Position numbers and translations under genes: made by a program. The notes beneath the pieces are model-generated. The model was not told the DNA's origin. It did no database searches and was given only the letters and a program-made list of their open reading frames with translations. A stretch of 64,000 nt of DNA. Source: Sedimenticola sp. (GTDB lineage Bacteria; Pseudomonadota; Gammaproteobacteria; Chromatiales; Chromatiaceae). How positions within the stretch are numbered: the first letter of the stretch is position 1; each line of letters begins with the position of its first letter. Shown piece after piece: positions 57,443 through 64,000 of the stretch. The DNA is taken from positions 1 through 64,000 of the forward strand of contig JAMOLT010000048.1 of the NCBI GenBank assembly GCA_027068915.1. The letters run 5' to 3'.

Positions 57443-58000
57443 TTATTCATCAATCCATTTTATGGAACAACCCATACCGGGAATCTGTTCTTCCGGCCCT
57501 TTTCCGGTCTCGGCCACCTGGCGCATGGCTTCAAACAAATCCCGGCGGGCATCCTCAGGCGCGGCTTCCTTGCGGCTGGCGTCCAGGCGCCCGCGGTATT
57601 GCAGCTGAAGATCGGCGTTATAGCCAAAGAAATCCGGTGTGCATACAGCCCCGTAAGCTTTCGCCACCTGCTGGCTCTCATCCAGCAAATAGGGAAAAGG
57701 GAAATCGTTCTCCCGGGCTATCTTCTGCATGTTCTCGAAGGAATCCTCCTCGTACTGGCGAGGGTCATTGGACATGATGGCGACTGCATTGACACCCAGC
57801 GCCCGCAACTCCCGGGTATCCCGCACCAGGCGCTGCAAAATCGCCTTCACATAAGGGCAATGATTGCAGATGAACATCACCAGCAGGCCCTTTTCCCCCT
57901 TGCAATCTTCCAGGGTCCAGACTTTACCATCAACGCCAGGGAGGGCAAAATCAATCGCGGGGCGCCCAAATTCACATACTGGTGTTTGCAGAGAAACCAT
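57443..58000 (-). CDS. Thioredoxin-family (AhpC/TSA-like) protein
   Basis: The 185-residue protein has a peroxiredoxin/thioredoxin fold with active-site FICNHCPYVKA (CNHC) and the preceding FALPGVDGKVWTLEDCKGEKG. This is the 'thioredoxin family protein' group with an N-terminal AhpC-like domain, likely a cytoplasmic thiol oxidoreductase since no signal peptide is seen. It is divergent from metK. Confidence 0.85.
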   Translation of the reverse strand: MVSLQTPVCEFGRPAIDFALPGVDGKVWTLEDCKGEKGLLVMFICNHCPYVKAILQRLVRDTRELRALGVNAVAIMSNDPRQYEEDSFENMQKIARENDFPFPYLLDESQQVAKAYGAVCTPDFFGYNADLQLQYRGRLDASRKEAAPEDARRDLFEAMRQVAETGKGPEEQIPGMGCSIKWIDE

Positions 58001-58071
58001 AACTGATCCTGATACTCCGGTTGATCATGTTGTAGCCGGTTAGTTTACCAACAGCGCGACAAAATAAAAAG

Positions 58072-58099
58072 TTGACAATTCAGCGCAGATAACGATAAT
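58072..58099 (+). promoter_or_regulatory. metK promoter
   Basis: TTGACA (58072-58077), a 16-base spacer, and GATAAT (58094-58099) form a near-consensus sigma-70 promoter. Transcription would begin near 58106, just before the riboswitch. Confidence 0.8.
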
Positions 58100-58107
58100 C
58101 AAGAGCC

Positions 58108-58161
58108 TTGCGCCAATTTGAACTCAGATTGCGGGCGCACTATAAATGCAGCTAAAGCGAG
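58108..58161 (+). ncRNA. SAM-II-type riboswitch upstream of metK
   Basis: A stem TGCGCC (58109-58114) / GGCGCA (58134-58139) encloses AATTTGAACTCAGATTGC. It is followed by TATAAATGCAGCTAAAGCGA (58141-58160). The pattern, including AUUU in the loop and AUAAAUGNAGCUAAA after the stem, is the SAM-II consensus as I know it. SAM-II aptamers bind S-adenosylmethionine through an H-type pseudoknot. Here the aptamer is followed within 20 bases by an intrinsic terminator, fitting off-control of metK by its own product. Confidence 0.85.
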
Positions 58162-58181
58162 CTTCCGGCGAAAATGCCGAG

Positions 58182-58215
58182 AAACCCGTCTTTGCTGCGC
58201 AGGACGGGTTTTTTT
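58182..58215 (+). terminator. Leader terminator of the metK riboswitch
   Basis: AAACCCGTC (58182-58190) pairs with GACGGGTTT (58203-58211) and is followed by a run of T residues to 58215. No rightward gene ends nearby, since the neighbour to the left is transcribed away. The terminator therefore acts on the metK leader. Confidence 0.85.
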
Positions 58216-58283
58216 ATGTACAGTGATGTACGGTATGCCGCGAGCGCAGGGATGCGCAGGAGCGGCGCATGGGACGATAATTT

Positions 58284-59462
58284 ATGAGCAACTTTACCTT
58301 TACTTCCGAATCTGTATCCGAGGGCCACCCCGACAAGGTGGCCGACCAGATCTCCGATGCCGTTCTCGACGCCATCCTCGAACAGGATGACAACCCGCAG
58401 CATGCCCGCGTGGCCTGTGAGACCATGGTCAAGACCGGCGCGGTCATCGTCGCCGGAGAAATCACCACAGACGCCTGGGTGGATCTGGACGAGCTGGTGC
58501 GCAAGGTCATCTGCGAAATCGGCTACACCAGTTCGGATGTGGGCTTTGACGGCAGCACCTGCGCGGTAATGTCCCTCATTGGCAAGCAATCGAGCAACAT
58601 CGCCCAGGGCGTGGACAGGGAGAAACCGGAAGATCAGGGCGCAGGCGACCAGGGCATGATGTTCGGCTACGCCACCAACGAAACCGATGTATTGATGCCC
58701 GCACCCCTCACCTATTCCCACCGCCTGGTGCAGCGCCAGGCCGAAATGCGCAAGAGCAAGGTGCTACCCTGGCTGCGCCCCGATGCCAAGAGCCAGGTGA
58801 GCATGCATTACCAGGACGGCAAAATCGTTGGCGTGGATGCGGTTGTACTCTCCACCCAGCACGATCCTGAAATCGAACTGCACGACCTTCAGGAAGCGGT
58901 AATGGAAAACATCATCAAGCCCGTGTTGCCGGAAGAATGGATCACCGAAAACACCCGCATTCACATCAACCCCACCGGCACCTTCGTCATCGGCGGCCCG
59001 GTGGGAGATTGCGGGCTCACCGGCAGAAAAATCATCGTGGACACCTATGGCGGCGCGGCCCGCCATGGCGGAGGCGCCTTCTCCGGCAAGGATCCCTCCA
59101 AGGTGGATCGCTCCGCAGCCTACGCCGGGCGTTATGTGGCCAAGAATATCGTCGCTGCGGGCCTGGCGGATCGCTGTGAAATTCAGGTATCCTATGCTAT
59201 CGGCGTGGCCAAGCCCACATCGGTTTCCATCGACACCTTCGGCACCGCCAAGGTGGCGGACAAACTGATCGAGGAGCTGATAAACAAGCATTTCGACCTG
59301 ACGCCCTGGGGCATCAGCCAGATGCTGGATCTGATCCGTCCCATCTACCGCCAGACGGCCGCCTACGGGCATTTTGGCCGGGACTACGATGAAGCAACCG
59401 GCGCTTTCAGCTGGGAACGCACCGACAAGGCTGCCGCATTGAAGGCAGACGCCGGAATTTAA
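58284..59462 (+). CDS. metK: S-adenosylmethionine synthetase
   Basis: The 392-residue protein contains [39 protein letters not shown], the signature [12 protein letters not shown] and [19 protein letters not shown]. It makes SAM from methionine and ATP. It is preceded by the SAM-II riboswitch and followed by the SAH riboswitch and ahcY. Confidence 0.97.
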   Translation: MSNFTFTSESVSEGHPDKVADQISDAVLDAILEQDDNPQHARVACETMVKTGAVIVAGEITTDAWVDLDELVRKVICEIGYTSSDVGFDGSTCAVMSLIGKQSSNIAQGVDREKPEDQGAGDQGMMFGYATNETDVLMPAPLTYSHRLVQRQAEMRKSKVLPWLRPDAKSQVSMHYQDGKIVGVDAVVLSTQHDPEIELHDLQEAVMENIIKPVLPEEWITENTRIHINPTGTFVIGGPVGDCGLTGRKIIVDTYGGAARHGGGAFSGKDPSKVDRSAAYAGRYVAKNIVAAGLADRCEIQVSYAIGVAKPTSVSIDTFGTAKVADKLIEELINKHFDLTPWGISQMLDLIRPIYRQTAAYGHFGRDYDEATGAFSWERTDKAAALKADAGI

Positions 59463-59472
59463 ACGATACTCG

Positions 59473-59548
59473 CCTGTGCCGAGGAGCGCTGCGACAGGAT
59501 CTCCTGCCAGGCTCGACACAGGTTTCAACAGAACAAACGGCGCTCATC
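59473..59548 (+). ncRNA. SAH riboswitch upstream of ahcY
   Basis: The conserved core CCGAGGAGCGCTGCGAC (59479-59495) is followed by CAGGCTCG (59508-59515) and AACGGCGCTCATC (59536-59548). The outer stem pairs CCTGTG(C)CGAG (59473-59483) with CTCG(A)CACAGG (59512-59522). GAGCGC (59484-59489) pairs with GCGCTC (59541-59546) as the pseudoknot. This is the S-adenosylhomocysteine riboswitch, which turns on ahcY when SAH accumulates. Confidence 0.93.
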
Positions 59549-59573
59549 ATTTGACATAGAACGAGGTTGAATC

Positions 59574-60971
59574 ATGAGCAACGAAGACTATAAAGTAGCA
59601 GACATGTCCCTGGCAGGCTGGGGACGCAAGGAAATCGCTATCGCCGAAACCGAAATGCCCGGACTGATGGCTCTGCGCGCCAAGCATGGAAGCGGCAAAC
59701 CCTTGAGCGGTGCCCGCATTGCCGGATCCCTGCACATGACCATTCAAACAGCAGTCCTGATTGAAACCCTGACTGCCCTGGGGGCCGAGGTGCGCTGGGC
59801 ATCGTGCAACATCTACTCCACCCAGGATCACGCCGCCGCAGCCATTGCCGCTGACGGCATCCCCGTGTTTGCCTTCAAGGGCGAAACCCTCACCGAATAC
59901 TGGGACTACACCCACCGCATCATGGAATGGGGCGACGGCGGCACTCCCAACATGATTCTGGACGATGGCGGCGATGCAACCCTGCTCATCAATCTGGGCG
60001 CCAAGGCGGAAAAGGATCTTTCGGTGCTGGACAACCCCACCAGTGAAGAGGAAGAGGTGCTGTATGCGGCAATCAAGAAGCGTGTTGCAGAGCAGCCCGG
60101 CTGGTATTCCAATATTCTCAAGAACATCAGGGGAGTGACCGAGGAAACCACCACCGGCGTACACCGCCTTTACCAGATGGCGGAAAACAACGACCTGCCC
60201 TTCCCTGCATTCAACGTCAACGATTCGGTCACCAAGTCCAAATTCGACAATCTCTACGGCTGCCGCGAATCCCTGGTGGACGGCATCAAGCGCGCTACCG
60301 ACGTGATGATCGCCGGCAAGATTGCCGTGGTACTGGGCTATGGCGACGTAGGCAAGGGCTGCGCCCAGTCCCTGCGCGGCCTCGGCGCTACCGTTTGGAT
60401 CACGGAGATCGATCCCATATGCGCACTGCAGGCGGCAATGGAAGGGTATCGGGTAGTCACCATGGACGATGCTGCTTCCCAGGGCGATATCTTCGTTACC
60501 GCCACCGGCAACTTCCACGTCATCGACCATGACCACATGGCAGCCATGAAAGACCAGTCCATCGTCTGCAACATCGGGCATTTCGACAATGAAATCAATG
60601 TCGCCAGCCTGGAGCAGTACCAATGGGAGGAAATCAAGCCCCAGGTGGATCACATCATCTTCCCCGACGGCAAGCGCATCATCCTCCTGGCCCAGGGACG
60701 GCTGGTGAATCTGGGCTGCGCCACCGGCCACCCCAGTTTCGTCATGTCCAATTCCTTTACCAACCAGGTACTGGCACAGATGGAACTGTTCAACCAGACG
60801 GGAGAGTACAAAAACGAAGTCTATATCCTGCCGAAAAAACTGGATGAAGAAGTCGCCCGCCTGCATATCGACAAGATCGGCGTCAATCTCACACAGCTTT
60901 CCAAGGTGCAGGCCGACTACATCGGCGTCCCCATGGAAGGCCCGTACAAACCCGATCATTACCGCTACTGA
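59574..60971 (+). CDS. ahcY: S-adenosylhomocysteine hydrolase
   Basis: The 465-residue protein begins [20 protein letters not shown] and contains [20 protein letters not shown], the NAD-binding [18 protein letters not shown] and the C-terminal [10 protein letters not shown]. It splits SAH to adenosine and homocysteine. SD CGAGG. It directly follows the SAH riboswitch. Confidence 0.97.
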   Translation: MSNEDYKVADMSLAGWGRKEIAIAETEMPGLMALRAKHGSGKPLSGARIAGSLHMTIQTAVLIETLTALGAEVRWASCNIYSTQDHAAAAIAADGIPVFAFKGETLTEYWDYTHRIMEWGDGGTPNMILDDGGDATLLINLGAKAEKDLSVLDNPTSEEEEVLYAAIKKRVAEQPGWYSNILKNIRGVTEETTTGVHRLYQMAENNDLPFPAFNVNDSVTKSKFDNLYGCRESLVDGIKRATDVMIAGKIAVVLGYGDVGKGCAQSLRGLGATVWITEIDPICALQAAMEGYRVVTMDDAASQGDIFVTATGNFHVIDHDHMAAMKDQSIVCNIGHFDNEINVASLEQYQWEEIKPQVDHIIFPDGKRIILLAQGRLVNLGCATGHPSFVMSNSFTNQVLAQMELFNQTGEYKNEVYILPKKLDEEVARLHIDKIGVNLTQLSKVQADYIGVPMEGPYKPDHYRY

Positions 60972-61021
60972 GGACAGGCCGCCGGAGTTCGCACTCATGA
61001 AGTCCGGCGGCTGTTTCAACC

Positions 61022-61894
61022 ATGGATACAGCAAACCAAGAAACACCCGCCATCAGCTTCGAACTGTTTCCGCCCAAGACCGAAAAGGGCATGGAGAAGC
61101 TCAAGGCAGTGGTAAGCCGGCTCAACACGCTCAAGCCGGAATATTTCAGCGTCACCTATGGCGCCGGCGGCTCTACCCAGGAGCGCACCTTCGCCACCGT
61201 GGACTGGCTGCGCGGGCAAGGCATAGATACGGCGCCCCATCTGTCCTGCATCGGCACGGACAAGGATGAAATCCTGGAAATTCTCAAGCGCTACCAGACG
61301 CAAGGCATACGACGCATCGTCGCCCTGCGCGGGGATCTGCCCTCGGGATCCGGCCTTGGCGGGCTGGGCGAACTCAACTTCGCCAACGAACTGGTGGCTC
61401 TGGTCCGGCAATCTTTTGGCAATGACTTTCATATCGAGGTCGCCGCCTATCCCGAGTTCCACCCCCAGGCGGAAAACGCCCATCAGGATCTGGACAACTT
61501 CAAGCGCAAGGTGGAAAGCGGCGCTCATGGCGCAATCACCCAGTATTTCTACAATGCCGACGCCTACTGGCGTTTTCTCGACGACTGCAAACAGCGGGGC
61601 ATAGAAATCCCCATCATCCCCGGCATCATGCCCATCACCAACTACAGCTCCCTGGCGCGATTCTCCGACGCCTGTGGCGCGGAGATCCCGCGCTGGATCC
61701 GCAAGCGGCTGGAGTCCTACGGCGACGACCTGGACAGCATCCAGCAATTTGGCGCAGAAGTCGTCACCACGCTATGCCGGCAATTGCTCGACGGCGGCGC
61801 GCCAGGGCTGCATTTCTACACCATGAACCAATCCGCCAGCGTAATGCAAATCTGCGCGGCACTGGGATTGCCAGACGGTGCGACTGCCTCGTAA
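61022..61894 (+). CDS. metF: Methylenetetrahydrofolate reductase
   Basis: The 290-residue protein has the MetF fold: SFELFPPKTEKGMEKLKA, FSVTYGAGGSTQERTF, ALRGDLP and AYPEFHPQAENAHQDLD. It provides methyl-THF for methionine synthesis and so completes the metK-ahcY-metF methyl cycle. Its end overlaps rsmE by 17 bases. Confidence 0.95.
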   Translation: MDTANQETPAISFELFPPKTEKGMEKLKAVVSRLNTLKPEYFSVTYGAGGSTQERTFATVDWLRGQGIDTAPHLSCIGTDKDEILEILKRYQTQGIRRIVALRGDLPSGSGLGGLGELNFANELVALVRQSFGNDFHIEVAAYPEFHPQAENAHQDLDNFKRKVESGAHGAITQYFYNADAYWRFLDDCKQRGIEIPIIPGIMPITNYSSLARFSDACGAEIPRWIRKRLESYGDDLDSIQQFGAEVVTTLCRQLLDGGAPGLHFYTMNQSASVMQICAALGLPDGATAS

Positions 61895-62609
61895 CTGGGT
61901 TCCCCAACCCCTGGCGGCGGGAGATGAGCTGCAGCTCCCTGCCGGGGTCGCTCGCCATGTTCAGCAAGTGCTGCGCATGAAGCCTGGTCAGGAAATCATC
62001 TTGTTCAACGGCGCAGACGGGCGAGACTATCGGGCAACGCTGGTTCAGGTGGAAAAAAAAGCCGTAACCGCCAGGATTACCTCCACCAGCGAAGTGGAAC
62101 CTCCGCCACGACTATCCATCGGGCTTGCCTTGGGCATCTCCCGCAGTGAACGCATGGATCTGGCCCTGCAAAAAAGTGTGGAGCTGGGAGTAGCGCAAAT
62201 CTTCCCTTTGTTTACAGAACGCACCCAGGTGAAGCTTTCCCTTCAGCGTCAGCAAAAGCGCCTGCAGCACTGGCGGAGAATCGTCGCCAGTGCCTGCGAG
62301 CAATGTGGACGGCGCTGGCTCCCGGTATTGCATCCTACGCAAAGCTACTGCCAGTGGCTGGAACACAGCGGAAAGAATGCATTGTTCCTGGATCCCGGGG
62401 CAAAACTCAGCCTGCCCGATATCGACAACCCGGAAGACAGTCTTTGTTTTCTCAGCGGTCCAGAGGGGGGATTCAGCGAGGAAGAAAGAAAAGCCGCGAT
62501 TGCGGCCGGCTGCACCCTGGTGCGTCTGGGTCCGAGAGTGCTGCGCACGGAGACTGCGCCTCTGGCGGCAATTGCAGCCGCCCAGACGCTATGGGGTGAT
62601 TTTCTGTAG
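61878..62609 (+). CDS. rsmE: 16S rRNA m3U1498 methyltransferase
   Basis: The 243-residue SPOUT methyltransferase starts with GTG (MRLPRNWVPQPLAAGDELQL). It contains LGISRSERMDLALQKSVELG, PLFTERTQVK, FLSGPEGGFSEEERKAA and LGPRVLRTETAPLAA, matching RsmE. Its substrate methyl donor is SAM, which links it to the upstream metK-ahcY-metF genes. Its 3' end overlaps the convergent cheW-like gene by 21 bases. Confidence 0.95.
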   Translation: MRLPRNWVPQPLAAGDELQLPAGVARHVQQVLRMKPGQEIILFNGADGRDYRATLVQVEKKAVTARITSTSEVEPPPRLSIGLALGISRSERMDLALQKSVELGVAQIFPLFTERTQVKLSLQRQQKRLQHWRRIVASACEQCGRRWLPVLHPTQSYCQWLEHSGKNALFLDPGAKLSLPDIDNPEDSLCFLSGPEGGFSEEERKAAIAAGCTLVRLGPRVLRTETAPLAAIAAAQTLWGDFL

Positions 62610-63065
62610 CAGCGCCCCCAGGCGCTCCAGATCAGGAATAAGTGCTTCTACATCCAGCACCCGTACCCGGTCGCTGATGGGCCAGTCATCCGGCCAGGGA
62701 TCGCCTTCCACCACTGCAAGGTTGTCCTCATTCAGGGTCACCAGGCGGGGCATTCCCGTGGCTTCGATGCCGATGAAAGGGGTTTTCAGCTTGTCGGAAA
62801 AGACATGCACGATGATGATGCGCTTTCGGCCCCGCTTGCCTTCCCGCTCTACCCCGAGCACACGCTCCATGGAAACCAGGGGCAGCACCAGATTTCTCCA
62901 GGAAAAGCTGCCCAGCAACCAGCTTGCCTCGGTGGTATTTTCATTAATTTCCCGGTAACCCAGTATCTCGATTACGGCAGCCACCGGAAGCAGCAAAGGC
63001 ATCTGCCGTTGCGGAATCAGTAACCCCTGCAGCTCATGTACCGCACCAGATTCAACGCTATGCAT
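62589..63065 (-). CDS. CheW-like chemosensory adaptor
   Basis: The 158-residue CheW-domain protein (LLIPQRQMPLLLPVAAVIEILGYRE, SWLLGSFSWRNLVLPLVSMERVL) is located right after a ChpA-type kinase and overlaps it by eight bases. It resembles the single CheW adaptors (ChpC/PilI-like) of type IV pilus chemosensory systems. Confidence 0.85.
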   Translation of the reverse strand: MHSVESGAVHELQGLLIPQRQMPLLLPVAAVIEILGYREINENTTEASWLLGSFSWRNLVLPLVSMERVLGVEREGKRGRKRIIIVHVFSDKLKTPFIGIEATGMPRLVTLNEDNLAVVEGDPWPDDWPISDRVRVLDVEALIPDLERLGALLQKITP

Positions 63066-63999
63066 CGCTATTCTCCGCCAGCAGCGTGTAGATATTCTCC
63101 AGCAAATCGGTTTCCTGGTAGGGCTTGCCCAAATAACGGTTTACGCCCAGCTCCATGGCACGCTCACGGTGCTTTTCGCCGGTGCGGGAAGTAATCATGA
63201 TGATAGGAATATCCGCCAGGTCCGGGGTATTGCGAATATGGCGCGCCAGCTCGTAACCATCCATACGTGGCATCTCGATATCCAGGAGCATGACATCCGG
63301 CTTGGCTTCCTGCAGCACCGTGATGGCATCCACGCCATCACGTGCGGTAAGAACCTGCATGTTGTGACGTTCCAGCAAACGACTGGTAACCTTGCGCACG
63401 GTGATGGAGTCATCCACGACCATCACGGTTATACCCGCCGCCTCTTCTTCCTGCTTTACAATCGGCGCCTGGGTGACCACGTCGGAACGAACCAGCGCGT
63501 TTACATCCAATAGCAGCGCAATCTTGCCATCCGCAAGAATGGTGCCGCCGGTAAACCAGCGCACACCACTGAGCTGCGCCCCGATGGATTTGACCACCAC
63601 CTGGTAGTTGCCCAGCAGATGATCGAGCTGGATCGCCATGCGTTGTTCGCCAGAGCGCACCAGCAGTAGCGGATACCACTTGATGTTTTCCTGGATCACC
63701 GGCTCGGAAATGCCCAGCATGGCGCCAAGGTAGCGAACCGGATACTGGTGCCCTCCATACTCGATCCCTTCTGTATACCCGTTGTAGCAAGCTGTCAGAT
63801 CTTTACGGGAAACCCGGATGATAACTTCTGCAGAACCATGGGGGATCGCCAGCACCTCATCTGCAACCTGCACCAGCAGGGCTTCGGAGATCGCCAGGGT
63901 AAAGGGCAGGCGAATAACAAAGCTGCTGCCCTGGCCCCACTGGGAAAGAATCTCCAGGGAGCCGCCCAGCTGCTTGATCTCGCTGACTACCGCATCCAT
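63058..63999 (-). CDS. chpA: ChpA-like hybrid chemosensory kinase, C-terminal part
   Basis: The partial product of ~313 residues begins at the window edge (5' end outside). It shows the end of a CheA ATPase domain (GGSLEILSQWGQGSSFVIRLP), a CheW-like regulatory domain (SEALLVQVADEVLAIP...), and a C-terminal receiver domain. The receiver domain is VMVVDDSITVRKV...VMLLDIEMPRMDGYELA...GKPYQE. This order is that of ChpA/PilL hybrids that control type IV pilus twitching and cAMP. Only the last part is present. Confidence 0.9.
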   Translation of the reverse strand: MDAVVSEIKQLGGSLEILSQWGQGSSFVIRLPFTLAISEALLVQVADEVLAIPHGSAEVIIRVSRKDLTACYNGYTEGIEYGGHQYPVRYLGAMLGISEPVIQENIKWYPLLLVRSGEQRMAIQLDHLLGNYQVVVKSIGAQLSGVRWFTGGTILADGKIALLLDVNALVRSDVVTQAPIVKQEEEAAGITVMVVDDSITVRKVTSRLLERHNMQVLTARDGVDAITVLQEAKPDVMLLDIEMPRMDGYELARHIRNTPDLADIPIIMITSRTGEKHRERAMELGVNRYLGKPYQETDLLENIYTLLAENSDA

Positions 64000-64000
64000 G

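Noticed and set aside
59547-61046. 499-residue leftward frame opposite ahcY
   Set aside because: Antisense shadow of ahcY; same reason as above.

Overview
The window comes from a gammaproteobacterial chromosome. The core genes (typA, purC, metK, ahcY, metF, rsmE, srkA, a chpA-like kinase) are gammaproteobacterial in type. A one-directional tkt-gapA-pgk-pyk-fba block resembles the Calvin-cycle/glycolysis clusters of autotrophic sulfur-oxidising gammaproteobacteria. That lifestyle is an inference; no rubisco or sulfur-oxidation operon is present to prove it.

The left half (127-31465) is one 31.3 kb Tn7-like transposon that has split comM (yifB). The 5' part of comM ends at 126 and the 3' part resumes at 31466. 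The element has 25-bp perfect terminal inverted repeats, a 5-bp target duplication (GGGGC) and clustered TnsB-type sites at both ends. Removing the element and one duplication restores an open comM frame. The transposition operon tnsA-tnsB-tnsC-tniQ lies at the right end. Its TniQ is an unusual fusion carrying recombinase core-binding-like segments and six zinc ribbons. A TnsE-like gene sits near the left end on the other strand.

The cargo is largely anti-phage. It includes an AvcD-type dCTP/dCMP deaminase with an untranslated region upstream where an AvcI-like RNA could lie. It also includes a complete single-strand phosphorothioation system: modification genes sspA and sspBCD, and restriction genes sspFGH. 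An undescribed HEPN-like gene follows sspH by six bases. A tightly overlapping sigma-like / unknown / ImmA-IrrE operon, two small DUF proteins (DUF3892, DUF2188) and a secreted nuclease-like protein fill the rest. An IS30 relic lies next to the left end.

The right half is mostly housekeeping. It runs from a DsrE-like protein, a beta-helix protein, the ABC-F ATPase YheS and an HD-GYP sensor, through a MOSC/DUF1415/tandem-Slp operon, YcgL and TypA, to a large secreted subtilase. An intergenic region holds a MITE-like element and a cluster of DnaA boxes. It is followed by an orphan Xre/MbcA-type antitoxin, purC-grx-srkA and the carbon-metabolism cluster. The activated-methyl cycle (metK, ahcY, metF) carries a SAM-II-type riboswitch with terminator before metK and an SAH riboswitch before ahcY, so substrate and product of methylation each appear to have an RNA sensor. 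The window ends inside a chemosensory CheW/ChpA pair.

All identifications were made by reading the sequence. No database search was run.
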